A stretch of 64,000 nt of DNA from CAVQCA01 sp963710815 (GTDB lineage: Bacteria > Pseudomonadota > Gammaproteobacteria > UBA9214), in contig CAVQCA010000022.1 in assembly GCA_963710815.1 (NCBI GenBank), forward strand, positions 1-64,000, written 5' to 3'. The notes beneath the pieces are model-generated. The model was given only the letters and a program-made list of their open reading frames with translations. It had not been told where the DNA came from and made no database searches. Within the stretch, counting starts at the first letter, position 1. Each line of letters begins with the position of its first letter. The translations under genes and the position numbers were made by a program. This document shows positions 46,618-56,360 of this stretch, one piece after another.

Positions 46618-46711
46618 GATTTTCCAGTTCAGGTTGCGGGGGTAGGAACACCGAGCATTGTCCGCATGTCACGGACGATTTGCAACGGTTCGGCGCCCGG
46701 TCGGGTGCGGG

Positions 46712-47614
46712 TCAGTTGATGACGACCGTGGTATCGCCGAAACCCTGTGATATCAAACTGCTGCTGATGCGATCGGCCTCGTCGACGGATTGGAGCGGCC
46801 CGATCCTGACGCGGTAGATGGGGCCGGAGGCACTGGCGGCCTCCACGATGTGGATGGTGCCGATGTTGATTTTTTGTAATTTCCCGCTGAGACGAGTGGC
46901 ATTGTCCCTGTTCCTGAAGGCGCCCACCTGGAGAAACAGTGAGGATGCCTGGTGCAAGACGGGCCTGGGGGCGGTGCGTGGCGGTTCCGGCGGCTTCGAG
47001 GGGTCGATCGCCACTACCTCGACCAGACCGGTGCCGGTGGCGAGTATGCCGAGCTTGGCGGCGGCGGCATAGGACAGGTCGATGATGCGGTTGGGATGAA
47101 ACGGACCCCGGTCATTGATCTTGACGACGATGGATCGACCGTTCTTGAGATTGGTCACCCGTGCATAGGTCGGTAACGGCAGGGTCTTGTGGGCAGCCGT
47201 CATCTTGTAGAGGTCGTAGACTTCGCCACTCGAGGTGCGCTGGCCATGGAACTTGGTTCCGTACCACGAGGCAATGCCGCGCTCGTGGTAACCGGTGCGG
47301 CTCTTCAGCGTGTAGTAGCGATGACCAAAGACGACGTAGGAGACGGGGTTGCCGTAGCGGCTGAGGGGCTCATTGCGGGGTACGGCATCCGGAATGCCGG
47401 AAATGTCGACCGGCTCCCGTGGGGCGTGGTCTCCGGTATCCCGGGTGACATGTGAACTGCACCCGGCAAACAGCGCGGTGATCAATATGGCGGCGGCGAG
47501 CACCGCCGCGGACGGCAGGGTATTGGTGCAACAGGGGAACCTGGCGTTAACCGGACGGGTGCGGACGGCCCGCCGCGGCGGAAGTGGCGTGACTGACGCC
47601 GACCGGTTTTGCAT
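46712..47614 (-). CDS. rlpA: septal lytic transglycosylase lipoprotein RlpA
   Basis: A 300-residue lipoprotein. The lipobox LFAGC is near residue 52 after a hydrophobic stretch; the 30 residues before it may be an over-long start. The double-psi beta-barrel (GIASWYGTKFHGQRTSSGE, then VVKINDRGPF) carries the catalytic Asp, and a SPOR domain closes the protein (SSLFLQVGAFRNRDNATRLS). SPOR domains target denuded septal glycans. It lies between mltB and dacA. Confidence 0.93.
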   Translation of the reverse strand: MQNRSASVTPLPPRRAVRTRPVNARFPCCTNTLPSAAVLAAAILITALFAGCSSHVTRDTGDHAPREPVDISGIPDAVPRNEPLSRYGNPVSYVVFGHRYYTLKSRTGYHERGIASWYGTKFHGQRTSSGEVYDLYKMTAAHKTLPLPTYARVTNLKNGRSIVVKINDRGPFHPNRIIDLSYAAAAKLGILATGTGLVEVVAIDPSKPPEPPRTAPRPVLHQASSLFLQVGAFRNRDNATRLSGKLQKINIGTIHIVEAASASGPIYRVRIGPLQSVDEADRISSSLISQGFGDTTVVIN

Positions 47615-47638
47615 GGCCTCCCACTCCCCCCGTGAGGT

Positions 47639-48658
47639 CTATTGACTGCGCGCGCGCGCCTGCCGGATTTCCTCGCTCAACTGATATACCGCCATCGCGT
47701 AAAGCGGGCTGTGGTTGTAACGGGTAATGACGTAGAAATTGTTCAACCCCAGCCAGTATTCCGGGCTGCTTTTCTGATCGAGTGATATCAGCGCGGCCAG
47801 CATATCGTCCGGAAGGGGATTTACCGGCGTGATGCCCGCCGATTTCAGCTGTTTCACCGTCATTTCCGGTTTCAGCCCCTTTTCGATGACGCTCTTGAAA
47901 CGGTTCCCGGTGACACTGGCCCGGTCCGTTACCTTCGCGCCCGGTTTCCAGCCATTGACATGCAGGTAGTTCGCCACGCTGCCGATGATGTCCATGGGGC
48001 TGTCCCAGAGGTCGCGTTTTCCGTCCTGGTCGAAATCGACGGCATAGCGCTGATAGCTGCTGGGTATGAACTGTCCATACCCCATGGCGCCGGCATAGGA
48101 GCCCTTGGTGTTCAGCAGGTCGATGTGTTCCTCGCGCGCCAGCAGCAGGTATTGTTCGAGTTCGCTGCGAAAGAATTTTGCCCTCGGCGGGTAGTCGAAC
48201 GCCAGCGTCGAGAGCGCATCCAGCACGGCGTACTTTCCCGTATTCCCGCCGTAGCGGGTCTCCACACCGATAATGGCCACGATGATCTGTGGCGCCACAC
48301 CGTAGACCTTTTCTGCCTGCGCGAGCACCGCCGCATTCCGGTTCCAGAACTGCACCCCCCCATCGATGCGGCTCCGGGTCAGGAAGATATTCCGGTATTC
48401 ATACCAGGCGAGTTTTTTCTCGGCCGGTTTGCTCATCAACGCCAGGATATCGTCGCTGCGATGGGCCTGGCTGAAGACTTTCTCCAGCTCTGCCTTGCTG
48501 AATCCGTGCTTTGAGACCATCTCATTGATGAATACCTGCACTTTCGGATTGGATGCATAACCATCGGATTGCGGCACGGACGCCGTGGTAGTGCAGGCCT
48601 GGAGCGCGCCGAGCAGGATGGTGGCGGTGATGACGAATTTCAGAAACCCTTTCGGCAT
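47639..48658 (-). CDS. mltB: membrane-bound lytic murein transglycosylase B
   Basis: A 339-residue lipoprotein: signal MPKGFLKFVITATILLGALQAC with lipobox LQAC. The lytic transglycosylase domain has IIVAIIGVETRYGGNTG near residue 123, containing the catalytic glutamate, and AMGYGQFIPSSY and GSVANYLHVNGW further on. It cleaves glycan strands to anhydro-MurNAc ends. I used the ATG at 48658 because the signal peptide starts there. It lies between rodA and rlpA. Confidence 0.94.
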   Translation of the reverse strand: MPKGFLKFVITATILLGALQACTTTASVPQSDGYASNPKVQVFINEMVSKHGFSKAELEKVFSQAHRSDDILALMSKPAEKKLAWYEYRNIFLTRSRIDGGVQFWNRNAAVLAQAEKVYGVAPQIIVAIIGVETRYGGNTGKYAVLDALSTLAFDYPPRAKFFRSELEQYLLLAREEHIDLLNTKGSYAGAMGYGQFIPSSYQRYAVDFDQDGKRDLWDSPMDIIGSVANYLHVNGWKPGAKVTDRASVTGNRFKSVIEKGLKPEMTVKQLKSAGITPVNPLPDDMLAALISLDQKSSPEYWLGLNNFYVITRYNHSPLYAMAVYQLSEEIRQARARSQ

Positions 48659-48702
48659 GGTTGAACTTCCCTCGTTATGGTGGCGCAAGCGATATTATCA
48701 CT

Positions 48703-49827
48703 TCACGTCGGCAACAGCTTGCGATGCGTTTGTATCGACATCAGGATGCCAAACGCTGCCATCAACGTGACGATCGATGTGCCACCGTAGCTGATCATCG
48801 GCAGCGGCAGGCCGACCACCGGCAGTATGCCGGACACCATACCGGTGTTGACGATCACATAGACGAAAAACGTCATCGCCAGGCTCCCGGCAAGCAGCCG
48901 CGTGAAGGTGTCCTGCGCCTGGATGGCGATGAGGAGGCAGCGGACCACGATGACAACGTAAAACATGAACAGCACGGTGATCCCGATGAGGCCGAATTCC
49001 TCGCCGAGTACGGCAAAGATGAAATCGGTCGATCGCTCCGGAAGGAAATCCAGCTGCGACTGGGTTCCGTTCAGCCATCCCTTGCCGAACAGGCCACCGG
49101 ATCCGATGGCGATCTCGGACTGAATGATATGGTAGCCGCTCCCCAGCGGGTCGACCTGCGGATTGAGAAAGGTGATCACGCGCTGGCGCTGGTAATCGTG
49201 CATGAAATGCCACAGGATCGGGGCGGCAGCGGCGGCGAGTACGGAGAGTATGGCCAGCAGGCGCCATTGCAGACCGGCAAGAAAAAGGACGAAGAACCCG
49301 GCGCTGGCGATGAGCAGCGCGGTGCCGAGATCAGGCTGCTTGACGATCATCAGCGTGGGCACGACGATCATCACAAGGCTGGTGAGCAGCTGCATGCGGT
49401 TCGGAGGCAGGGAGACATCGGCCAGGAACCAGGCAATCATCATGGGAACGGCCAGCTTCATCATCTCGGAGGGCTGGAAACGCACGATATAGAGGTCCAG
49501 CCAGCGTTGCGCTCCGCCGCTGATCTCGCCCCTGATCAGAACCGCGAGCAGCAACAGGATGCCGGCCGCGTAGACCCATGGCGTGATACGTTGCAGCAGG
49601 CGGGGCGTGACCTGAGCCATCGTGATCATCACGGCATAGGCGATGCACAGGCGCAGTATCTGGCGGCCGACCAGGTCCATGTCCCTGCCGCCGGCGCTGT
49701 AGAGCACCAGCAACCCGATGGCCGAGAGTCCGATCAACGCGATCAGCAGCGGCACATCGATGTGCAGCCTGTACTGCCAGCCACGCTGGCTGGCGTCATC
49801 GCGGCTGGTTGAGATCACGGCGTTCAT
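48703..49827 (-). CDS. rodA: rod-shape SEDS glycosyltransferase RodA
   Basis: A 374-residue SEDS protein with about ten membrane helices. It has GGAQRWLDL near residue 104, the RFQPSEMMKLAVPM motif and KQPDLGTALL near 163, and the C-terminal GLPLPMISYGGTS. It polymerises glycan strands together with PBP2. Its start overlaps the mrdA stop by four bases (ATGA), so the pair is coupled. Confidence 0.96.
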   Translation of the reverse strand: MNAVISTSRDDASQRGWQYRLHIDVPLLIALIGLSAIGLLVLYSAGGRDMDLVGRQILRLCIAYAVMITMAQVTPRLLQRITPWVYAAGILLLLAVLIRGEISGGAQRWLDLYIVRFQPSEMMKLAVPMMIAWFLADVSLPPNRMQLLTSLVMIVVPTLMIVKQPDLGTALLIASAGFFVLFLAGLQWRLLAILSVLAAAAAPILWHFMHDYQRQRVITFLNPQVDPLGSGYHIIQSEIAIGSGGLFGKGWLNGTQSQLDFLPERSTDFIFAVLGEEFGLIGITVLFMFYVVIVVRCLLIAIQAQDTFTRLLAGSLAMTFFVYVIVNTGMVSGILPVVGLPLPMISYGGTSIVTLMAAFGILMSIQTHRKLLPT

Positions 49828-51674
49828 GACGGTCCCCCCAGTAGATAACTGTCCATGATGGCGCGGGCAATGGGCGCTGCCACGGAGCTGCCGGCACCGC
49901 CGTGTTCGACGATGACGGCCACGACGATCTTCGGGTCGTCCGCCGGCGCGAAGGCGATGAACAGGGCATTATCGCGCAGTTTTTCCTCAAGATGCTTCGC
50001 ATCGTATTTTTCCTCCTGCTTGAGGCCAAAGACCTGCGCCGTTCCGGTCTTGCCGGCGATCTTGTAGCGAGCGCCGATGCCGATGCGCCGTGCGGTGCCA
50101 TGGGCGCTGTTCACGACATCGATCATGGCATTGATGACCGTGTCCCAGTTATTCGGGTCATTCACCGGGACGGTTTCCTCGATCTGAACCGGATGCGGCA
50201 GCAGGGCACTGCTGCCGGCCTCCTGCTCCGCATGAACGATGGATGGTCTGACGCGCAGGCCGTGGTTCGCCAGTGTCGCCGTGGCCGTCACCAGCTGCAG
50301 GGGTGTGGTCAGGAAAAAGCCCTGGCCGATGCCGGTGATGAGGGTCTCGCCGGGAAACCATGGCTGGTTGCGGTGTTTACGTTTCCACTGCGCCGACGGC
50401 AGCAGTCCCGGCAATTCTCCCTGGATGTCGATGTTGGTGAGCTTGCCGAAGCCGAAGTGCGAGAGATAGTCATGTATCCGGTCGATGCCCAGCGACATGG
50501 CGAGGTCATAGAAGTACACGTCGCAGGACTGGGTTATCGCCGTGACGAGGTTGACCGTGCCGTGACCGCCATGTTTCCAGTCGCGGTATCTGTGCGTGCT
50601 GCCCGGCAATGTGAAAAATCCCGGGCAATAGGTGGTCGATCGGGCGGTGGTGACGCCGAGTTCCAGCCCGGCCAGCCCCATGAACGGTTTGATGGTGGAG
50701 CCCGGCGCGTACTGTCCGCGCAGGGCGCGGTTGAACAGGGGCTGGTTGCCGTCATTCCTGAGCGCCTCGTAGTCGGCCTGCTCGATCCCGTTCACGAAGA
50801 GATTCGGGTCATAGGTCGGCATGCTGACCAGGGCAAGGATGTCGCCGTTGCGGGGATCCATCGCGACCGCGGTGCCCGTATAGTCGCCAAAGGCCTTCTC
50901 CGCCGCGTCCTGCAGGCGTGAATCCAGTGTCAGGTAGAGATTTCTGCCCGCGACGGGCGGGGTGCGCTGCAGCACCCGCAGCACGCGCCCCTGGGCGGTG
51001 GTTTCCACCTGCTGCACGCCGACCTTGCCGTGCAGCACGTCCTCATAGGTTTTCTCGATGCCGATCTTGCCGACGTGCGTCGTGCCATTGTAATTGGACG
51101 GATCCAGATGCTTCAGGGCGTATTCATCGATCCGCCCGACATACCCCAGTGCGTGCGCCGCCAGCTTGCCCAGCGGATAATGCCGGGCCAGGCCGGCCTG
51201 GATATCGACGCCTGGAAAACGGTACCGGTTGACGGAAAAGCGTCCGACCTCTTCATCGCTCAGGTGAAAGCGCAGCGGCACGGCCTCGAAGCGCGGCTTG
51301 TTGCGCAGGAGTCTCTCGAACCGGATGCGGTCGACATCGCGGATGTCGATGATCTTCGCGAGTTCCGCGAGGGTCTTGTCCATGTCATCGACCTGTTCCG
51401 CGGTGATTTCGAGACGGTAGGAGGGCAGGTTGTCGGCGAGCAGGATGCCGTTGCGGTCATAGATCAGGCCGCGGTTGGGCGGAATGGCCTGCAGCTTCAC
51501 GCGATTGTCTTCCGAGAGCGTCGTGAAGTGTGCATGCGCGATGATCTGCAGGTAGAAGAGCCGGCTGAACAGTGCCGCCAGCAGCACCCCGCAGAACACA
51601 AGCAGGATGATCGCCCGGTTGGTGAACAGGCGATATTCGAGAAAATGGTCCTTGAGCGTCAGTTGTCGCAGCAT
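49824..51674 (-). CDS. mrdA: penicillin-binding protein 2 (class B transpeptidase)
   Basis: A 616-residue elongasome transpeptidase. One N-terminal membrane helix (RAIILLVFCGVLLAALFSRLFYL) is followed by the pedestal domain (PNRGLIYDRNG) and the transpeptidase domain with STIK in APGSTIKPF, SCD in TQSCDVYFYD, and KTG in AGKTGTAQV. The start is the ATG at 51674, MLRQLTLKDH. It lies between mreD and rodA, the usual mre-mrd order. Confidence 0.96.
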   Translation of the reverse strand: MLRQLTLKDHFLEYRLFTNRAIILLVFCGVLLAALFSRLFYLQIIAHAHFTTLSEDNRVKLQAIPPNRGLIYDRNGILLADNLPSYRLEITAEQVDDMDKTLAELAKIIDIRDVDRIRFERLLRNKPRFEAVPLRFHLSDEEVGRFSVNRYRFPGVDIQAGLARHYPLGKLAAHALGYVGRIDEYALKHLDPSNYNGTTHVGKIGIEKTYEDVLHGKVGVQQVETTAQGRVLRVLQRTPPVAGRNLYLTLDSRLQDAAEKAFGDYTGTAVAMDPRNGDILALVSMPTYDPNLFVNGIEQADYEALRNDGNQPLFNRALRGQYAPGSTIKPFMGLAGLELGVTTARSTTYCPGFFTLPGSTHRYRDWKHGGHGTVNLVTAITQSCDVYFYDLAMSLGIDRIHDYLSHFGFGKLTNIDIQGELPGLLPSAQWKRKHRNQPWFPGETLITGIGQGFFLTTPLQLVTATATLANHGLRVRPSIVHAEQEAGSSALLPHPVQIEETVPVNDPNNWDTVINAMIDVVNSAHGTARRIGIGARYKIAGKTGTAQVFGLKQEEKYDAKHLEEKLRDNALFIAFAPADDPKIVVAVIVEHGGAGSSVAAPIARAIMDSYLLGGPS

Positions 51675-51696
51675 CACGGTCGATGAGAGTGCATCC

Positions 51697-52185
51697 CTAA
51701 CTGACGCGGAAGCCCCGCCGCAGTGATCGCAGGGTGACATAGACCAGCGGCCACAACATCATGCTGGTGAAGGAGGGGGTCCAGTAATACCAGGGGGGGG
51801 GTGGACGGCCGATGAAGCGACTGACCCATAATGCCAGCAGCTGATGAAGCACCAGCAATACCAGCACCGTAAGCGCCTGTTGCCAGATCGGGAACAGCCG
51901 GACGCGCTGATGGAAGCGCAATGTCAGAAAGGCGACGATGGTGAGCGCCATGGCGTGCTGGCCCAGCAGGGTGCCGGTCAGCAGATCAACCAGCAGACCC
52001 ATAAACCAGCCGGTGATGACGCCGACCCGCTCCGGCACTGCCAGACACCAGTAGATCAGCACCAGTCCGACCCAGTCGGGCCTGCTGTAACGCAGCCAAT
52101 CCGGCAGGGGGATAATGGTGAGCAGCAGGGCTATCACGAACGTCGCTACGATCACGCCGCCGCCATGATGCCGGGCAAGGGTCAC
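51697..52185 (-). CDS. mreD: rod shape-determining protein MreD
   Basis: A 162-residue membrane protein with about five helices (VATFVIALLLTIIPL, DWVGLVLIYWCLAVP, then VGVITGWFMGLLVDLLTGTLLG, which is the conserved MreD stretch). The GTG start at 52185 overlaps the mreC stop (GTGA). An upstream extension in the same frame would overlap mreC and is not expected. It is part of mreBCD with mrdA and rodA. Confidence 0.93.
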   Translation of the reverse strand: MTLARHHGGGVIVATFVIALLLTIIPLPDWLRYSRPDWVGLVLIYWCLAVPERVGVITGWFMGLLVDLLTGTLLGQHAMALTIVAFLTLRFHQRVRLFPIWQQALTVLVLLVLHQLLALWVSRFIGRPPPPWYYWTPSFTSMMLWPLVYVTLRSLRRGFRVS

Positions 52186-53108
52186 TGCGTCTTCTCTGTC
52201 GCGGTGGCGGGGGCGTCCGCTCCGTGCGCCGCCGCTTTTCCGGGGGGCTTGTTCCCCGCCGGGGCGATGGCAGGCTTCAGGACATGGGTTTCTCCCGGCC
52301 ATACCAGCAGGACTTCGCGACTGCGGTCCAGGCGTGCGGTGGGTGTTGCCGTGACCTGCGCGAAGGATTGTCCGGGGTCATGCGTGACGGATTCCACGAT
52401 GGCCACCGGGTAGCCGGGCGGGAACTTGCCGCCCAGGCCTGAAGTGGTCAGCAGGTCACCGGGCCGTATGTCGGCGTTGTTCGCAATGTAGGGCAGATCC
52501 AGCCGGTTGATGGTCCCGCTGCCTATGGCGATGGTCCGCATGCCGTTGCGGTTGACCTGCACCGGGATGGCGTGCGAGGTATCGGTGATCAGCAGGGCGG
52601 TAGAGGTGTAGGGCCCGACATGGATCACCTGGCCCATCACGCCATTGGCATCGAGCAGCGGCTGGCCCTGGTAGATGTTGTCCAGTTCACCCTTGTTGAT
52701 GACGACCTGGTGCTGATAGGGGTCGAGATTGACTGACAGAAGCTCCGCCACCAGGATTTTCTTGCCGACCTGGAAGGATGAGTCGAGCAGCTCGCGCAGG
52801 CGGATGTTCTCGACCTCCAGCGACTGCAGTTTCAGCGTCTGGGCCTTGAGCATCAGGATCTGGGTGCGCAGGCTGGCGTTCTCCTCCTGCAGCTTGCGGC
52901 GCGTGGCCAGGGATTCGCTGAACCACCCGTAGACCGAAACGGGCAGCTCCACGATCATCTGCAGCGGGTAGACCACCACCGACAGGCTGGCGCGCAACGA
53001 CTCGATGTGCTGCTGGCGGTGGTCCATCGTCATCAGCACGACCGACAGGATGACGAACACGACCAGTCGCGCGGTAATCGAGGGACCCTGTGTGAAAATC
53101 AGCTTCAT
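52182..53108 (-). CDS. mreC: rod shape-determining protein MreC
   Basis: A 308-residue periplasmic scaffold protein: one N-terminal helix (ITARLVVFVILSVVLMTM), a coiled coil near 65-110 (LQEENASLRTQILMLKAQTL), then the two beta barrels with VVINKGELDNIYQGQPLLD and GMRTIAIGSG. A flexible Ala/Pro-rich tail closes the protein. The ATG at 53108 (MKLIFTQGPS) is the start; it fits MreC proteins. It links MreB with PBP2. Confidence 0.95.
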   Translation of the reverse strand: MKLIFTQGPSITARLVVFVILSVVLMTMDHRQQHIESLRASLSVVVYPLQMIVELPVSVYGWFSESLATRRKLQEENASLRTQILMLKAQTLKLQSLEVENIRLRELLDSSFQVGKKILVAELLSVNLDPYQHQVVINKGELDNIYQGQPLLDANGVMGQVIHVGPYTSTALLITDTSHAIPVQVNRNGMRTIAIGSGTINRLDLPYIANNADIRPGDLLTTSGLGGKFPPGYPVAIVESVTHDPGQSFAQVTATPTARLDRSREVLLVWPGETHVLKPAIAPAGNKPPGKAAAHGADAPATATEKTQ

Positions 53109-53220
53109 GGGATCACCTCTTGGTAAAGTGGCGCCGGTCCGCAAGCGAAGGATGCCTTGCGACGGTTGGCCTGCAATTCCAGCTAACTTGCCCCGTCAGG
53201 GTGGCATGGCGTTGCCGCGG

Positions 53221-54270
53221 TTATTCCACGGTGAAGACGTCTCCTCCCCGCTCGTCGAACATTTCCAGGGCGCGTCCGCCGCCGCGCGCAACGCAGGTGA
53301 GCGGGTCGTCGGCCACGACCACCGGCAGCCCGGTTTCCTCCATCAGCAGGCGGTCGATGTCGCGCAGCAGCGCCCCGCCGCCGGTGAGCACGATGCCGCG
53401 TTCGGCGACATCGGAGCCGAGTTCGGGCGGCGTCTGCTCGAGCGCCGTCTTTACGGCGCCGACGATGCCGGCCAGCGGCTCCTGCAGTGATTCCAGGATC
53501 TCGTTGCTGTTCAATGTGAAGGGGCGGGGGATTCCCTGGGAGAGATTGCGCCCCTTCACCTCGATCTCCCTGACCTCCTTGCCGGGGTAGGCGGAGCCGA
53601 TTTCGTGCTTGATGCGCTCTGCGGTCGACTCGCCGATCAGGGTGCCGTAGTTGCGTCGCACGTAGTTGATGATGGCGTCATCGAAGCGGTCGCCGCCGAT
53701 GCGCACCGATGATGAGTAAACGATGCCGTTCAGGGAGATGACCGCGACTTCCGAGGTCCCGCCGCCGATGTCCAGCACCATGGAGCCGCGCGCCTCATCG
53801 ACCGGCATGCCGGCGCCGATGGCCGCAGCCATCGGCTCCTCGATCAGGTAGACCTCGCGCGCGCCGGCCCCGGACGCCGATTCACGGATGGCGCGGCGCT
53901 CCACCTGGGTCGAGCCGCAGGGCACACAGATCAGGACGCGCGGGCTTGGCTTGAAGAAACGCGCCTCGTGCACCTTGTGGATGAAGTGCTGCAGCATCTT
54001 CTCGGTGATGGTGAAATCCGCGATCACGCCGTCTTTCAGCGGACGGATGGCGGTGATGTTGCCGGGGGTGCGGCCCAGCATCAGCTTGGCCTCCGCACCC
54101 ACAGCGGCGATGCTCTTCGGGCCGCCGGGACCGCGGTCCTGACGTATCGCGACCACCGAAGGCTCGTCGAGGACAATGCCCTGACCGCGCACGTAAATCA
54201 GGGTATTGGCGGTACCCAGGTCGATAGACAGGTCGTTAGAGAACAGGCCGAATAAACTTTTGAGCACCAT
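53221..54270 (-). CDS. mreB: rod shape-determining protein MreB
   Basis: A 349-residue actin homologue starting MVLKSLFGLFSNDLSIDLGTANTL with the phosphate-1 motif DLGTANT. The phosphate-2 motif DIGGGTSEVAV is near residue 168 and the adenosine motif TGGGALLRDID near 297. It forms filaments that direct elongation. It is the first gene of the leftward mreBCD-mrdA-rodA cluster and is divergent from gatC. Confidence 0.97.
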   Translation of the reverse strand: MVLKSLFGLFSNDLSIDLGTANTLIYVRGQGIVLDEPSVVAIRQDRGPGGPKSIAAVGAEAKLMLGRTPGNITAIRPLKDGVIADFTITEKMLQHFIHKVHEARFFKPSPRVLICVPCGSTQVERRAIRESASGAGAREVYLIEEPMAAAIGAGMPVDEARGSMVLDIGGGTSEVAVISLNGIVYSSSVRIGGDRFDDAIINYVRRNYGTLIGESTAERIKHEIGSAYPGKEVREIEVKGRNLSQGIPRPFTLNSNEILESLQEPLAGIVGAVKTALEQTPPELGSDVAERGIVLTGGGALLRDIDRLLMEETGLPVVVADDPLTCVARGGGRALEMFDERGGDVFTVE

Positions 54271-54405
54271 GGAGTCCTTGTCCGCGCAGGGCGGCTGACC
54301 ATAAAGTGGGGTAATCTATCAACGGGGGGCGCTTTGGGCAAGGAGTCAATTGTGCTACCTTTGCGGCCCTGTCAAGAACCACTCGTACCGTTGCCGGAGT
54401 CCTGT

Positions 54406-54693
54406 ATGGCGCTTGAAGCCTCGCAAGTCGAAAAGATCGCTCACCTTGCTCGTCTGGGCATCGATGCGGATGACATCCCCGGCTACGCACGCAACCTGTC
54501 GAGCATCCTCGCGTTTGTCGAGCAGTTGAACAGCATGGATACGACCGGGGTGGAGCCCCTTGCCCACCCGCTGGAGGCCACGCAGCGGCTGCGTCCCGAC
54601 GCGGTGACCGAGCCGGATGAACGGGAGAAATTCCAGCGATGCGCTCCCCTGACCGAGGGCGGCCTGTACCTGGTCCCCAGGGTGATCGAGTGA
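54406..54693 (+). CDS. gatC: Asp-tRNA(Asn)/Glu-tRNA(Gln) amidotransferase subunit C
   Basis: A 95-residue belt-like subunit: MALEASQVEKIAHLARLGID, MDTTGVEPLAHP near 43-54, and the C-terminal EGGLYLVPRVIE. It stabilises the GatA-GatB complex. The start at 54406 matches the family. It is separated from gatA by a family A repeat. Confidence 0.94.
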   Translation: MALEASQVEKIAHLARLGIDADDIPGYARNLSSILAFVEQLNSMDTTGVEPLAHPLEATQRLRPDAVTEPDEREKFQRCAPLTEGGLYLVPRVIE

Positions 54694-54737
54694 CTTCAGA
54701 GAGATGGTCGGTTTAGTATCCATTCACAAATACCTCT

Positions 54738-54822
54738 TTCACCGCAAAGACGCAAAGGACGCAGAGAAATTCTTTAATGAAAACAATTGATCGCTTTGCG
54801 TTCTTTGCGCCTTTGCGGTGAG
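54738..54822. repeat. family A palindromic repeat, copy 6
   Basis: Left arm TTCACCGCAAAGACGCAAAG plus GACGCAGAG, centre AAATTCTTTAATGAAAACAA, right arm CTTTGCGTTCTTTGCGCCTT plus TGCGGTGAG. It lies between gatC and gatA, inside the gatCAB operon. Confidence 0.88.
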
Positions 54823-54887
54823 TGTATTTCCGTGGCAATTGACAGAGGCCTGGATTTCGTCAGTGTCCTTCGACTCAGAATCCATTT

Positions 54888-56342
54888 ATGCACCGGAAAA
54901 GCCTAGTTGAGTTGTCCGCCGCCCTCGGGCGCGGCGAGTTCTCCAGCGAAGAACTCACCCGCGCCTGCCTGGCGCGGATCGGGGCGCTGGACGGGCAGCT
55001 CAATAGTTTCATCACCGTGACCGGGGAACAGGCGCTCGCGCAGGCGCGTGCGGCGGATGCACGCCTGCGGGCCGGCGAGGCGGGGCCGCTCACCGGCATC
55101 CCGTTCGCCCACAAGGACATCTTCTGCACCGAGGGTGTTCGCACCAGTTGCGGCTCGCGCATGCTGGATAACTTCGTGGCCCCGTACGACGCCACCGTGA
55201 CGCAGAAACTGAAGGCCGCCGGGGCGGTGATGATCGGCAAGACCAATATGGATGAGTTCGCCATGGGTTCGTCCAACGAGACCAGCTTCTACGGCCCGGT
55301 GAAAAACCCCTGGGACACGGCTACGGTCCCTGGCGGATCCTCCGGCGGGTCGGCCGCGGCGGTGGCCGCGCGGCTGGTTCCCGCCGCCACCGGTACGGAC
55401 ACCGGCGGTTCGATCCGCCAGCCGGCCGCCCTGTGCGGCATCACCGGCCTGAAACCGACCTACGGGCGCGTGTCGCGCTACGGCATGATCGCGTTCGCCT
55501 CCAGCCTCGATCAGGGCGGGCCGTTCGCGCGCACCGCCGAGGACGCGGCGGTACTGCTGGGCACGATGGCCGGCTTCGATCCGCGCGATTCCACCAGCGT
55601 GGACCGGCCGGTCGATGACTACCGGGCGGGCCTGGGCGCCTCCCTGCGGGGCCTGCGCATCGGCCTGCCGAAGGAATTTTTCGGAGAGGGGCTGGATGGC
55701 GCCGTGGCGGCAGCGGTCGAGTCCGCCCTGGCCCAGTATCAAGGGCTGGGCGCGACCGTGGTCGACATCAGCCTGCCCAACAGCGCACTGTCGGTACCGG
55801 CCTATTACGTGGTCGCGCCGGCCGAATGTTCATCCAACCTGTCGCGTTTCGACGGTGTGCGCTACGGCTACCGGGCGGAAAATCCGCACGACCTGGAGGA
55901 CCTGTACAAGCGCTCGCGCGGCGAGGGATTCGGCGCCGAGGTCAAGCGCCGCATCATGATCGGCACCTACGCGTTGTCGGCCGGTTACTACGATGCCTAC
56001 TATCTCAAGGCGCAGCAGGTGCGTCGTCTGATCCGCGAGGATTTCCTGCGCGCCTTCGAGCAGGTCGACGTCATCATGGGACCGACCTCGCCCGGCGTGG
56101 CCTTCCGGCTGGGCGAGAAGGCCGACGACCCGGTGACCATGTACCTGTCCGACATCTACACCATCGCCGTCAATCTCGCCGGGCTGCCCGGCATGTCCAT
56201 TCCGGCCGGCTTCGCCGACGGCCTGCCGGTGGGGCTGCAGCTCATCGGCAACTACTTCGACGAGGGGCGTCTGCTTGCTGTCGCGCACCAGTACCAGCAG
56301 GTCACGGACTGGCACGCGCGCTGCCCGCAGGGTTTCGAGTGA
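54888..56342 (+). CDS. gatA: Asp-tRNA(Asn)/Glu-tRNA(Gln) amidotransferase subunit A
   Basis: A 484-residue amidase-signature enzyme that releases ammonia from glutamine. The catalytic Ser-cisSer-Lys set is in AHKDIF near residue 77 and in the GGSSGGSAAAVAARLVP and GTDTGGSIRQPAALCG stretch near 147-175. GLPVGLQLIGNYFDEG near the end is also conserved. The ATG at 54888 follows the family A repeat by 65 bases. gatB follows 18 bases downstream. Confidence 0.96.
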   Translation: MHRKSLVELSAALGRGEFSSEELTRACLARIGALDGQLNSFITVTGEQALAQARAADARLRAGEAGPLTGIPFAHKDIFCTEGVRTSCGSRMLDNFVAPYDATVTQKLKAAGAVMIGKTNMDEFAMGSSNETSFYGPVKNPWDTATVPGGSSGGSAAAVAARLVPAATGTDTGGSIRQPAALCGITGLKPTYGRVSRYGMIAFASSLDQGGPFARTAEDAAVLLGTMAGFDPRDSTSVDRPVDDYRAGLGASLRGLRIGLPKEFFGEGLDGAVAAAVESALAQYQGLGATVVDISLPNSALSVPAYYVVAPAECSSNLSRFDGVRYGYRAENPHDLEDLYKRSRGEGFGAEVKRRIMIGTYALSAGYYDAYYLKAQQVRRLIREDFLRAFEQVDVIMGPTSPGVAFRLGEKADDPVTMYLSDIYTIAVNLAGLPGMSIPAGFADGLPVGLQLIGNYFDEGRLLAVAHQYQQVTDWHARCPQGFE

Positions 56343-56360
56343 GCCCCGCAACGGGATGAA

